From JBAXTZ01 sp037129925 (GTDB lineage Bacteria; Bacillota; Negativicutes; JBAXTZ01), in contig JBAXTZ010000008.1 in NCBI GenBank assembly GCA_037129925.1, positions 1 to 64,000 on the forward strand: a stretch of DNA of 64,000 nt, written 5' to 3'. Within the stretch, counting starts at the first letter, position 1. The number at the start of each line of letters is the position of its first letter. Positions 52,324 to 61,360 of this stretch are shown piece by piece. A program made the translations under genes and the position numbers. The notes below the pieces were generated by a model. It was not told the DNA's origin, made no database searches, and saw nothing but the letters and a program-made list of their open reading frames with translations.

Positions 52324-54468
52324 TTACTCTCCTTGTCGCCTTAGTTTTGTTTCCAACATCGTCCAGCGACGATTACTACGTTCAGTCTCCGCTGCCCGCC
52401 GCAACGAGCTTTTGCTGCCGACGACAAACAACTTTTGCTTCGCCCTGGTTACTGCCGTGTACAAGATCGTGCGGCTGAGTAGCGCAACGTGCTCTTTACA
52501 TAGCACTAGCAGTACAACCGGATATTCACTGCCTTGGCTTTTGTGTACTGTTATCGCATAGGCCAGTTGGACGTCACGCAGCCCTTCCGGTTCCACTAGC
52601 ACTCTGTTGCCATAAAAATCTACGACCATTCCATTATCACCGGACATTTCTACAATTCCAATATCGCCATTATAAATGCTTTTTTCGTAATTATTTTTCG
52701 TCTGCATAACCTTATCGCCGATTCTAAAAGCCGTGGTTTCGCCATCAAACTTAACGAGGGTACCAAACAAATTCAAACGCTCTTGTAATAATTTATTTAA
52801 ATTTTCAACGCCGCAGTCGGCGCGATACATTGGCGATAGCACTTGAACATCATTGATTATATCCAGCCCTTGTGTTGACAAGTCGATATACAGTTCAACG
52901 ATCTTATCGGCGATAATATTCGCCTCGTCAATTTCAAAAAAAATGAAATCAGAAAATTTTTCCAGTTCGGGTAGCAGCCCCTTTCTTATTCGATGTGAGT
53001 TATGGACGATTCCACTGTCGGCTGCTTGGCGAAATATTTCTTCCAGTTGAACTGCTGGAATGCATTTTGACCTGATCAAGTCGCGTAAAACTAGTCCGGC
53101 GCCGACTGATGGCAATTGATCAGTATCACCTACCAGCACCAATCTGGCGCCCTCGGGCAACGCCTCGAGCAGATGATAAAATAAACTAATATCCATCATT
53201 GAGGCTTCATCGATAATAAATACATCGCCATCCAACCGGTTAAATTCATTTTTCAAAAATTTCATTTCTGCTTCACTGCTCTGAGCTTCTAACAATCGAT
53301 GAATGGTTGTTGCAGTTCCGCCGCTGGCATCGGACAACCGCCGCGCCGCCCTGCCAGTAGGCGCTGCTAAAACGATCTGCAATCCACAATGTTCAAACAA
53401 CTCGCGCAGGCAACGAATTATCGTCGTTTTCCCGGTGCCTGGACCACCGGTAATTATTGTAACGCCTTCAGTCAGCGCCGATATTATTGCCGTTTTTTGT
53501 TGAGTAGCCAGTTGAATATGGCTAAGTGTTTCAATCAAGTCTACTAATCTTTTGATTTCCCGTTCGGAAAACACTTCGGCCTCAGCGCTGATATTTAACA
53601 GCGCCGTCGCTGCCATGTTCTCAAGACTATCCATAAATGGCAAAAACAGCAATTCCAGTTCACGATCTTCGTCGGCTATCAATTCACCGTCTCTTAGCAT
53701 CATGACTATTTCGTCATCTATTTCGCTACCCGGCAACGACAAGTGCTTTTGCGCTGAGCGAACTATTCCTTCACGTGGATAACAACAATGGCCTTCACGC
53801 AACGACTGAAGCAGCGAATACACTATTCCCGAGCGCATCCGCAACTTACAACCATTGTCTAAACCGGCTTTTATCGCAATAGCATCGGCAATTTTAAAAC
53901 TAATTTCATCAAAATCTTCACATAACCGATAGGGATTGTCGCGAATTATTTCGATAGCCGCCGCTCCATAAAAAGTAGCAATAAGCGGCGCAAAACTTCC
54001 GGTCACACCATAATCCTCAAGAAAGGTTTTTATTTCACGAATCTCATTATGTTCTGTAAACAGCTGGCCAATTTCCAGGGCTTTTCCTGAGCTAATTCCA
54101 CGGATTACCGTCAACTTTTCCGGATTAGAGCGCAACACTTCTAAAAGATCCTCACCAAATTTGGCAATTATCCGCGCGACTAGTTTTGGACCGACACCAG
54201 TCACCCGTTGTTCCAAAAATAATGCAATATTATCCATTATTCTTTTATCGTTCGGCCGCCATTGGACGCCGGCAAATTGTTTTCCGTAACGATGATGCGT
54301 AATCCATTCACCGCTAACAGTTACCATTTCACCAACCATCGGCGCAAACGAATTTACAGTCACATTCAAAGTACCGGTCTTATCTTCAGCAACTAAGCGA
54401 AAAACGGTATAACTCCGTTTCTCGTTTTCAAATAGAACACTAGATACCGTTCCAACCAATTCGAGCAT
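52324..54468 (-). CDS. recD2: RecD-like ATP-dependent DNA helicase (RecD2)
   Basis: 5'-3' SF1B helicase of the RecD2 class, found without RecBC, with roles in repair and replication-fork integrity. 714 residues: an N-terminal OB-fold-like domain (VSSVLFENEKRSYTVFRLV), helix-hairpin-helix segments (TGVGPKLVARIIAKFGEDLLEVLRSNPEKL), Walker A ITGGPGTGKTTI, Walker B VFIIDEASMMD, LVGDTDQLPSVGAG, and the C-terminal AYAITVHKSQGSEYP and YTAVTRAK motifs. It starts at an ATG after GAGGG and is followed immediately by comF. Confidence 0.95.
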   Translation of the reverse strand: MLELVGTVSSVLFENEKRSYTVFRLVAEDKTGTLNVTVNSFAPMVGEMVTVSGEWITHHRYGKQFAGVQWRPNDKRIMDNIALFLEQRVTGVGPKLVARIIAKFGEDLLEVLRSNPEKLTVIRGISSGKALEIGQLFTEHNEIREIKTFLEDYGVTGSFAPLIATFYGAAAIEIIRDNPYRLCEDFDEISFKIADAIAIKAGLDNGCKLRMRSGIVYSLLQSLREGHCCYPREGIVRSAQKHLSLPGSEIDDEIVMMLRDGELIADEDRELELLFLPFMDSLENMAATALLNISAEAEVFSEREIKRLVDLIETLSHIQLATQQKTAIISALTEGVTIITGGPGTGKTTIIRCLRELFEHCGLQIVLAAPTGRAARRLSDASGGTATTIHRLLEAQSSEAEMKFLKNEFNRLDGDVFIIDEASMMDISLFYHLLEALPEGARLVLVGDTDQLPSVGAGLVLRDLIRSKCIPAVQLEEIFRQAADSGIVHNSHRIRKGLLPELEKFSDFIFFEIDEANIIADKIVELYIDLSTQGLDIINDVQVLSPMYRADCGVENLNKLLQERLNLFGTLVKFDGETTAFRIGDKVMQTKNNYEKSIYNGDIGIVEMSGDNGMVVDFYGNRVLVEPEGLRDVQLAYAITVHKSQGSEYPVVLLVLCKEHVALLSRTILYTAVTRAKQKLFVVGSKSSLRRAAETERSNRRWTMLETKLRRQGE

Positions 54469-54480
54469 AGTCCCTCATAG

Positions 54481-54508
54481 CAACAGCCCCCATTTATTGG
54501 GGGCTGTT
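54481..54508 (-). other. Strong hairpin between pgi and recD2
   Basis: AACAGCCCCC and GGGGGCTGTT form a 10-bp stem around a 7-nt loop. On the minus strand, the direction of pgi and recD2, it is followed by GCTATG rather than a T tract; on the plus strand TTTATT follows. It may attenuate pgi transcription or protect mRNA ends, or act as a weak terminator. Confidence 0.5.
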
Positions 54509-54536
54509 TATTAGGCCGAGCGTTCTAAAGCTTAGC

Positions 54537-55988
54537 CTATTTATTCATTAGCGGCCCTAGTATTCGCTTATACGCTTCAACTCCAGGCTGATCAAAAGCA
54601 TCTACGTCGGCAAATTCGCCTTCGTAAGCAATAGATAACGCCAACATATACAACAATTCACCTAGATGATAAGCGCTCACCGCCGGTAATACAAACTCGG
54701 CATTCATGCGATTGTCGCCGGACAACGCCTGAGCATTGGCCATTAAAGCCGCGTCCAAAGCTTGACTGAGCGTTTTGCCGGCGATTTCATGGAGTTTTGG
54801 AACGTCCGGGAAACAATCCGGTACGATCGGGTCATAACTCCAATTTTCAACTCTGAGAAATTGGACAATTTTATCGCGCTTACCATCTTGATGCTGTTGA
54901 GTTTGCGCGTGCATATCGGTTGTGCCGACCGCCACTATCGGAGTGCGACCGTAATAGACTTCATTGCCACTGCGATCCAGACGTTTGCCCAGTGATTCCG
55001 CCAACAACTGAATATACCATTCTGAAACTGATTTCAAATAATCAGCATATGGCATAAATACTTCGATATCCCGACCATATTTTTCACCAGCAACGTATTT
55101 CATTATTGCATTTAGCATCGCCGGATTTTGCCAAACATCTTCCGTTTGACAGGCAAAATCCATTGCCTTGGCTCCGGCCAAAAATCCATCGATATCAAAG
55201 CCGATACAAGCCGCCGTAATCAAGCCAACTTCAGAAAATATACTAAATCGCCCGCCGACACCATCCGGAACGGAAAACATTTCCCAGCCTTCTTCCTTGG
55301 CAAGTTTGTGCAGCAGCGTTTCCCCAGAATCAGTTCGCGGATCGGTCACCGCGACAACTGTCAGATCGCACAACTCGGGACGGGACTTGAATATTTCGTA
55401 GACAGTCATAAATGTCGACATCGTGTCTAACGTCGCCCCGGACTTGGAAATAACAACCAAGCAAAGGCTGAATTTCTCGCCTTTAGCAGCTTTTTCCTCA
55501 GCATCGACAAAAAGTCGTTCGACCAGATCAGTCGTCCGGCGCGGATCCATGTTTTGACCGTGAAAATATAACTGTGGGTAACCATTTCGCCACTCTTGTG
55601 ATTTAGCATTCCAAAATTCACCACACTGAACATCGAACAAAACTTTGTTACCGAGGTACGATCCACCAATACCAAATGAAACAACGGTATCAACGTTGAA
55701 GCGCAGACTCTCGCCAAATTCTTTAAGTCTTTCGATACTAGCCGGCGAATTCAAGTTACCTTCTTTAACATAAGGTAACTGGGAAAACAACACCTTTTCC
55801 GGCGTTCCGTCTTTAGATAAATGCCCGCGAATAATTCCGGTTGAGCGCATTTCTTGAATGGCTTTATGGGCCTTTTTGAGTTTCGCGCTCCGCGTTGTAA
55901 TATCCCGACGTTGCAGTCGATCGACGCCAAACATGTTCTCATAATTTAATTGAAATCCTGATTCCAAACGCAAAGTATTGTCTGACAT
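54537..55988 (-). CDS. pgi: Glucose-6-phosphate isomerase
   Basis: Interconverts glucose-6-P and fructose-6-P. 483 residues with the SIS fold: VVSFGIGGSYLGNKVLFDV, VISKSGATLDTMSTF, VGGRFSIFSEVGLITAACIGFD (containing the GGR-S family pattern) and the Gln/Glu-rich TDMHAQTQQHQDGKRDK segment. It lies in a run phosphoglucomutase-galU-pgi that links central sugar phosphates to UDP-glucose. The start at 55988 is the only good ATG. Confidence 0.95.
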   Translation of the reverse strand: MSDNTLRLESGFQLNYENMFGVDRLQRRDITTRSAKLKKAHKAIQEMRSTGIIRGHLSKDGTPEKVLFSQLPYVKEGNLNSPASIERLKEFGESLRFNVDTVVSFGIGGSYLGNKVLFDVQCGEFWNAKSQEWRNGYPQLYFHGQNMDPRRTTDLVERLFVDAEEKAAKGEKFSLCLVVISKSGATLDTMSTFMTVYEIFKSRPELCDLTVVAVTDPRTDSGETLLHKLAKEEGWEMFSVPDGVGGRFSIFSEVGLITAACIGFDIDGFLAGAKAMDFACQTEDVWQNPAMLNAIMKYVAGEKYGRDIEVFMPYADYLKSVSEWYIQLLAESLGKRLDRSGNEVYYGRTPIVAVGTTDMHAQTQQHQDGKRDKIVQFLRVENWSYDPIVPDCFPDVPKLHEIAGKTLSQALDAALMANAQALSGDNRMNAEFVLPAVSAYHLGELLYMLALSIAYEGEFADVDAFDQPGVEAYKRILGPLMNK

Positions 55989-56003
55989 AACTAACTCCTT
56001 AAA

Positions 56004-56885
56004 TTAATTTTTTCCAATCTTGGTCATGATATATTTTAGAAAATTATCCCGCAAATCTTGACGTTTTAAAGCAAAATCGACTATTGCTTCCAGATAGCCC
56101 TGTTTATCGCCGGTATCGTAGCGTCGTCCTTCAAAATTTAGCGCATAAACCGGTTTTTTTGCCGCCAACTCCTGCAAGGCATCGGTCAATTGTATTTCGC
56201 CATTTTTCCCGGGTGGAGTTTTCTCCAATATTTTAAAAATCTCCGGTTCGATAATGTATCGTCCTAATACTGCAAGCCTTGACGGCGCGTCTTCCGGCGC
56301 TGGTTTTTCAACCATCCCCAGTACCCGTGCTACTCTCTCATTAATTTGTTCGGGTTTTACAATTCCATAACAAGAAACTTTTTCCAGCGGTACTTCTTGG
56401 CAGCCAAGAATTGAACCACCAAAGTCTTGATAAGCATTAATCAATTGTTTAAGACAGGGTACCTCGCCATCAATAATATCATCACCTAATAATACCGCAA
56501 ACGGTTCATCACCAACAAAGTTTTTTGCGCACAAAACCGCGTGACCAAGTCCGCGCGGTTCTTTTTGGCGGACAAAATGAATTGTTATTCCAGAAATCTC
56601 ATTTACCATTTCCAATAAATCGTATTTCCCGGAACGTTTGAGCATTAGTTCCAATTCCAGCGACCGATCAAAGTGATCTTCGATCGCACGCTTATTGCGA
56701 CCGGTAATGATCAAAATATCTTCAATCCCGGAGGCGCGGGCTTCTTCGACAATATATTGTATAGCCGGTTTATCGACAATCGGCAGCATTTCCTTGGGCT
56801 GGGCCTTGGTCGCCGGTAAAAACCTTGTTCCTAAACCGGCTGCCGGAATTACTGCTTTGCGAACTTTTTTAAAAACTTCGGGCAT
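56004..56885 (-). CDS. galU: UTP-glucose-1-phosphate uridylyltransferase
   Basis: Makes UDP-glucose for surface glycans and other uses. 293 residues; N-terminal nucleotidyltransferase motif VIPAAGLGTRFLPATKAQPKEMLPIVDKP, AVLLGDDIIDG as metal/nucleotide loop, and GRYIIEPEIFKILEKTPPGKNGEIQLTDAL of the GalU family. The ATG at 56885 follows GGTGAG inside the phosphoglucomutase 3' end, overlapping it by 17 nt. Confidence 0.96.
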   Translation of the reverse strand: MPEVFKKVRKAVIPAAGLGTRFLPATKAQPKEMLPIVDKPAIQYIVEEARASGIEDILIITGRNKRAIEDHFDRSLELELMLKRSGKYDLLEMVNEISGITIHFVRQKEPRGLGHAVLCAKNFVGDEPFAVLLGDDIIDGEVPCLKQLINAYQDFGGSILGCQEVPLEKVSCYGIVKPEQINERVARVLGMVEKPAPEDAPSRLAVLGRYIIEPEIFKILEKTPPGKNGEIQLTDALQELAAKKPVYALNFEGRRYDTGDKQGYLEAIVDFALKRQDLRDNFLKYIMTKIGKN

Positions 56886-58287
56886 AGCTCACCATTCTTT
56901 TTACCAGCGCGGTTGCTTGTTCCATTGACGGCGCATCGGCGTAAACACGCAATACCGGCTCAGTGCCGGATGCGCGCACCATCACCCATGAACTATTTTC
57001 CAGAAAAAGCTTAACACCATCACTAGTATTATATTTTAAAACTTTCATGCCGTCAACGCTGTCCGGTTTCACATTAAGCGTTGTCATCAACTGATCGATT
57101 TGCGACCGTTGCAAATGAATGTCCTCGCGATGAAAATAAAAATAGCCAACTTCATTCATTAAATCGTCCAGTAATTTACCCAGCGGCTTATTATAATGAG
57201 CACACATTTCAATTATCAACATACCAAGCAACAATCCGTCGCGTTCGGGAATATAATTTTTTATGCCAATACCGCCAGATTCTTCGCCGCCAATTAAAAT
57301 ATCTTCGCTATTCATCAACTCGGCAATATACTTAAACCCGACTGGTGTTTCATATAGTTTGCGATTGAATTTACTTATTGTTGCATCGAGCAAGCCCGAA
57401 ACCGTAACTGTTTTGACAATTCCGCCCGTCCAGCCGCGACTTTCTATCAAATACCGAGCCAATAGCGCGATAATGTGGTGTGAGGATACGAAACTACCGT
57501 CACTACTCATCGCGCCGATGCGATCACCATCGCCATCAGTGGCAAGCGCAAAATCAGCGCCTACGCGTAACACTTCCTCGCGAAGTTTACTCAGATAGCG
57601 CTCAATGGGTTCCGGGTTAACTCCGTCAAATCCGGGATTAACAACTCCGCGAAACTCCGACATATTCAAGTTGTATTCGGTTGCAAAGCGCTTTGCTAAA
57701 CCTTGAGTCGATCCATGCATCATGTCAAAAACAATTTTCGCCTGATAACCACTGATTGTTTCCGGAATTAACATTTCCCGGATGTGCTCCAGATAACTAT
57801 CCTGCGGCGAAAAGTATTCAACAGTTTCCGGCAGCGTTTCTTTACCAACAATCACGGAGCTTGCTTCCAAGATGCGCAATTGTTTCTCTAAATCGTTTAT
57901 TATTTCTGGAGACGCTGAACCGCCATACCAAGCTTTGAACTTAAACCCGTTATAGACAGGGGGATTATGACTGGCAGTGATAACTACTCCGCCGATAGCC
58001 TTTCGGTCGACTACCGCCCAGGAAAACGCCGGGGTTGCGCAGAAACTGTCGCTAAACCAAACTTTTATTCCCTGATTAGCAATTACCGCTGCCGCTTGCT
58101 CAGCAAATTCTTTCGACAAAAATCGGGCATCGTAGCCTACACAAATGCCATCTAGCCCTTTTTCTTGATAATAGCCGGCATTTTCTTTTGCATACATTGC
58201 TACCGCAAGGGCGACCAACCGGACATTATCAAAAGTGAACTCGTCTGCAATCACTGCGCGCCAACCATCAGTTCCAAATTTTAACAT
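56869..58287 (-). CDS. Phosphoglucomutase/phosphomannomutase family protein
   Basis: Alpha-D-phosphohexomutase, 472 residues. The catalytic phosphoserine loop is VVITASHNPPVYNGFK, the metal loop is ATDGDGDRIGAM, the sugar-binding loop is IGGEESGGIG and the phosphate loop is MVRASGTEPVLRVY. Next to galU it probably supplies glucose-1-phosphate. The ATG at 58287 (MLKFGTDGWRAVI) follows GGGAG; a 7-codon upstream extension was rejected. Phosphomannomutase or GlmM-type activity cannot be excluded from sequence alone, though GlmM's SGEQSGH-like loop is absent. Confidence 0.93.
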   Translation of the reverse strand: MLKFGTDGWRAVIADEFTFDNVRLVALAVAMYAKENAGYYQEKGLDGICVGYDARFLSKEFAEQAAAVIANQGIKVWFSDSFCATPAFSWAVVDRKAIGGVVITASHNPPVYNGFKFKAWYGGSASPEIINDLEKQLRILEASSVIVGKETLPETVEYFSPQDSYLEHIREMLIPETISGYQAKIVFDMMHGSTQGLAKRFATEYNLNMSEFRGVVNPGFDGVNPEPIERYLSKLREEVLRVGADFALATDGDGDRIGAMSSDGSFVSSHHIIALLARYLIESRGWTGGIVKTVTVSGLLDATISKFNRKLYETPVGFKYIAELMNSEDILIGGEESGGIGIKNYIPERDGLLLGMLIIEMCAHYNKPLGKLLDDLMNEVGYFYFHREDIHLQRSQIDQLMTTLNVKPDSVDGMKVLKYNTSDGVKLFLENSSWVMVRASGTEPVLRVYADAPSMEQATALVKRMVSYARSF

Positions 58288-58358
58288 ACTTCTCCCATAC
58301 TTTTGCATAGCCTCAACAGTATTTGCTGAGTCAGAAAATCATTTTAGTTCTTTTTAAC

Positions 58359-58376
58359 AAAAAAAGCAATCAGCTT
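58359..58376 (-). terminator. Weak terminator after sdaAA
   Basis: Minus-strand AAAGC-TGATT-GCTTTTTTT: a 5-bp stem followed by seven T residues, overlapping the sdaAA stop codon. The short stem makes this tentative. Confidence 0.4.
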
Positions 58377-59251
58377 TATTTGCCAAACACCCGCTCAGCT
58401 ATTGCGAGACCAGTCGGTGTGACCGCAAGCCCGCCACGCGCGGTCTCGCGTAGCTCTGACGGCATCGTCGAGCCTACGGCACCCATGGCATCTATTGTTT
58501 CATCCAACGGAATAGTCGAAGTAATACCGGCACGTACCATATCTACCGCCATCAGTGCCATCAACGCTGACGCGGCATTACGTTTAACACAAGGCACTTC
58601 AACTAGTCCGGCAACCGGGTCGCAAACCAGTCCCAACAAGCTTTTAAAAACTATCGCACCGGCGTCGCTTGCAGCTTGATAGCTGCATCCAAGCATTGAA
58701 GCCAAGGCAACAGCGCTCATTGCCGCTGCCGAACCGCACTCGGCCTGACAGCCGCCTTCGGCGCCGGCGAAGCAGGCTTTTTTACCAATAATTACTCCTA
58801 CGGCTCCGGCTACAAAAAGCCCTTCGACTATTTGATCATCAGTTAAAGCAAAACACTCTTTTGCCGCCAAAAAAATTCCCGGCATTATTCCGCAAGAACC
58901 GGCCGTAGGCGATGCAACAATGCGCCCCATGCAGGCATTGGCTTCGTTTGCCGCCAAAGAATAGGCTAGAGTCTTTCCATAAAAATCATTACACAGCGCC
59001 TTGCCATCAGCCATGTATTCTACAAACTGTTTTCCAGCGCCGCCGACCAAACCGCTCAACGATTTTCGTCCCTGTAGTCCGTCCTGCACCGCCGCCATCA
59101 TAACTTTGGCTCGCGCTGTCATAATACTCTTTACTTCTTCCTCGGATTTACCCTGTTGATAAGCCTCATATTCAATGGCAAGCTTGCCAATCGAGATTCC
59201 TTGCTTTTCAGCTTGATCAATAAAGTCTGAATAATTATCAAATTCTCTCAT
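58376..59251 (-). CDS. sdaAA: L-serine dehydratase, alpha subunit
   Basis: Iron-sulfur subunit of the two-subunit L-serine ammonia-lyase, which converts L-serine to pyruvate and ammonia. 291 residues. Cysteines that may bind the [4Fe-4S] cluster occur in AGSCGIMP, AGAEGGCQAECGSAAAM and the later LVCDPVAGLVEVPCVKRN. It lies 9 nt after sdaAB, the classical beta-alpha order of Firmicutes. Confidence 0.96.
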   Translation of the reverse strand: MREFDNYSDFIDQAEKQGISIGKLAIEYEAYQQGKSEEEVKSIMTARAKVMMAAVQDGLQGRKSLSGLVGGAGKQFVEYMADGKALCNDFYGKTLAYSLAANEANACMGRIVASPTAGSCGIMPGIFLAAKECFALTDDQIVEGLFVAGAVGVIIGKKACFAGAEGGCQAECGSAAAMSAVALASMLGCSYQAASDAGAIVFKSLLGLVCDPVAGLVEVPCVKRNAASALMALMAVDMVRAGITSTIPLDETIDAMGAVGSTMPSELRETARGGLAVTPTGLAIAERVFGK

Positions 59252-59260
59252 CGCATCTCC

Positions 59261-59926
59261 TTATAATGACGGCAGAATAAAGCTTTTCTTTACGCCTTCA
59301 ATACGATTAATAAAATTACACAAATCATCTGGCAGCTGTTGGTCAGTCTCAAAAATCATCATATCTTCACCGGCAGAGCCTTTGCCTTGCCGGCTTTGCT
59401 TCATCAGTGCAATATTAATGGAATATATTGAAAACACCGAGGCTACTTTGGCCAGTATTCCGGGAACATCGCTACAGATGACAATTATCGAAGGATAGGT
59501 ACCATCTAGTTGTACCTGATAGTTGCCAATTTCTGTTATCTCGATTGCCCCGCCGCCAATCGAACAGCCAACAATATTAGCTTTTTTGCCGCTAATACCA
59601 GTCAACTCAAAAACAACGGTGTTGGGATGGGCATTCCTTAAAGTGATCGGTGAAAAACTAAACTCCATACCGGCCTCTTTGGCATATTGAAAACTATCGC
59701 GCAGGCGCTCGTCATCAGCTTCATAGCCCAGCAAACCGGCGATAATCGCCCGGTCAGTGCCGTGGCCACGATAAGTATCGCGAAAGCTGCCATGCAATTT
59801 CATATTTGCTTGTACTACCGCCTCCCCCAAAATAAGCCGCGCCATTTTCCCTAACCTGGCTGCTCCGGCGGTATGCGAACTTGAAGGACCAATCATAACC
59901 GGTCCAATAATATCCAGAATTTTCAT
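59261..59926 (-). CDS. sdaAB: L-serine dehydratase, beta subunit
   Basis: Partner subunit of 221 residues. The N-terminal domain has DIIGPVMIGPSSSHTAGAARLGKMAR and LHGSFRDTYRGHGTDRA, and a C-terminal ACT domain (about 145-221, PSIIVICSDVPGILAKVASVFS) probably binds serine as regulator. Three possible starts (TTG 59932, ATG 59929, ATG 59926) follow GGAGG; 59926 has the best spacing. Confidence 0.95.
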   Translation of the reverse strand: MKILDIIGPVMIGPSSSHTAGAARLGKMARLILGEAVVQANMKLHGSFRDTYRGHGTDRAIIAGLLGYEADDERLRDSFQYAKEAGMEFSFSPITLRNAHPNTVVFELTGISGKKANIVGCSIGGGAIEITEIGNYQVQLDGTYPSIIVICSDVPGILAKVASVFSIYSINIALMKQSRQGKGSAGEDMMIFETDQQLPDDLCNFINRIEGVKKSFILPSL

Positions 59927-59968
59927 CATCAACCTCCACGCTTGCTTTCAAAAACACTGTTCTTCTAT

Positions 59969-59974
59969 TATAAT
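59969..59974 (+). promoter_or_regulatory. Putative -10 element for ydcF-ttcA
   Basis: Plus-strand TATAAT, 31 nt upstream of the ydcF start, in the divergent gap with sdaAB. Upstream -35 candidates (TTGCTT at 59942, spacing 21; TTTCAA at 17 nt) are weak. Confidence 0.5.
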
Positions 59975-60005
59975 GGAATTTACTATTTCACAAAAGGAAA
60001 ATATT

Positions 60006-60578
60006 ATGAATTCACCAATACAATTATTTACCGATTTTGTCTTTATTGAAACGAAGCTCAAAAAAGCCGATGCCATTTTCATTCCTGGCAGCCATCATCC
60101 GCAACTGGCAGTTCGCGCGGCAGAATTATTTCATGCCGGCTATGCTCCGTTAATAATCCCATCCGGTGGCGCTAATCATCGTCTGCCCGACGGCATCGCC
60201 GAAGCGCTGTGGCTGAAAAACCTGTTAATTGAACTTGCCGTTCCTGAATCGGCGATCATCACCGAACCGCTGGCGCGCAACACTTTCAACAATGCCGATT
60301 TTACTATGGCGCTCATTGAAAAACTGCAGTTGAACATCAATTCCGCAATAATAGTCGCTAAAGGTTTTCATTCCCGCCGCTGTCTGCTCACCTACCAGAC
60401 AGCTTTCGCAAAAGAGTTTTCTTTTTTTGTCACCTTGGTTCCAGATAGCAACAATAACACTAAATCCAATTGGTATCGCTCAGCAAGTGGAATTAATACC
60501 GTAATGGACGAGATTCGAAAAATCGGACAATACTTTGCCGAAGAAATTCCGGAATTCGCAGAAAAGTGGGTGGTTTGA
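60006..60578 (+). CDS. YdcF/DUF218 family protein
   Basis: A 190-residue protein with the DUF218 pattern: KADAIFIPGSHH near the start, AELFHAGYAPLIIPSGG, EPLARNTFNNADFT and VAKGFHSRRCLLTYQTAF. The family (YdcF, SanA, ElyC) is associated with envelope or SAM binding but mostly unassigned. No membrane segment is present, so it is probably cytoplasmic. The ATG at 60006 follows AAAGGA; an 11-codon extension that begins inside the -10 element was rejected. The downstream TtcA-like gene starts 1 nt after its stop. Confidence 0.88.
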   Translation: MNSPIQLFTDFVFIETKLKKADAIFIPGSHHPQLAVRAAELFHAGYAPLIIPSGGANHRLPDGIAEALWLKNLLIELAVPESAIITEPLARNTFNNADFTMALIEKLQLNINSAIIVAKGFHSRRCLLTYQTAFAKEFSFFVTLVPDSNNNTKSNWYRSASGINTVMDEIRKIGQYFAEEIPEFAEKWVV

Positions 60579-60579
60579 T

Positions 60580-61350
60580 TTGGAATTAAAGGACTATTTG
60601 GCACGAATTTGGCGGGCGGTAATCGAATTTGATTTACTTACTGAAAACGATTCGATTTTGATCGGCTTGTCCGGCGGAAAAGATAGCTTATTTATGACTT
60701 ATGCACTGCGCGAAATTCAAAAATACGCGCCATTTAATTTCCGATTGGGCGTGTACACCATGGACGGAATGTTTTCCGATAATTTTCCGATTGAGAGTTT
60801 GTCCGAATTTTGCTCAACCCTAAATTTACCGTTTCATAGTGAGCAAGTAAATATTAAAGGCATAATCGAAAACCAAAATGGCAAAGATCCCTGTTATTCT
60901 TGTGCTTTTTTTCGCCGGGGCGCGATAAATAACTATGCTAAAGTTAACGGTTACAATAAAGTAGCCTATGCGCACCACAATGACGATTTCGTCGAAACTT
61001 TTTTGATGAACATCCTTCAATCCGGTCAGCTGGGTACTTTTCAGCCGAAAACTTATCTCGACCGGACGGGAATTACGGTAATCAGGCCGCTATGCTATCT
61101 GCGCGAACACGAGCTGGTAAACACCCACCGCATAACCGGAATTTCGCCAATAAAAAATCCCTGTCCGTTTGATGGTAAAACCAAACGGCAGGAGACAAAA
61201 GAACTTATTAGATTATTGGAGCAAACAAACAGCGATTTGTATTCACATATTAGTTCGGCGATGCGCCATGATAAACCGCCACAACTGTGGCCGCCGGCAT
61301 TCTCCAAAGATAAATCTCGCGAACTGTTTTGCAGGTTTTGGAGAAAATAG
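60580..61350 (+). CDS. TtcA-like tRNA thiolation ATPase
   Basis: PP-loop ATPase of the TtcA family, which sulfurates C32 of tRNA in known members. 256 residues: PP-loop GLSGGKDSLFM, the YAHHNDDFVETFLMNIL segment typical of TtcA/TilS proteins, and Cys motifs CYSC and a late Cys in NPCPFDG that would hold an iron-sulfur cluster. The TTG at 60580 follows GGTGG and gives MELKDYLARIW; the longer frame overlapping ydcF was rejected. The exact tRNA position modified in this lineage is not certain. Confidence 0.88.
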   Translation: MELKDYLARIWRAVIEFDLLTENDSILIGLSGGKDSLFMTYALREIQKYAPFNFRLGVYTMDGMFSDNFPIESLSEFCSTLNLPFHSEQVNIKGIIENQNGKDPCYSCAFFRRGAINNYAKVNGYNKVAYAHHNDDFVETFLMNILQSGQLGTFQPKTYLDRTGITVIRPLCYLREHELVNTHRITGISPIKNPCPFDGKTKRQETKELIRLLEQTNSDLYSHISSAMRHDKPPQLWPPAFSKDKSRELFCRFWRK

Positions 61351-61360
61351 TATGCTATTT

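Noticed and set aside
60535..60579. Upstream ATG start for the TtcA-like gene
   Set aside because: It would overlap ydcF by 44 nt and lacks a ribosome binding site; TTG 60580 has GGTGG and gives a family-like N-terminus.
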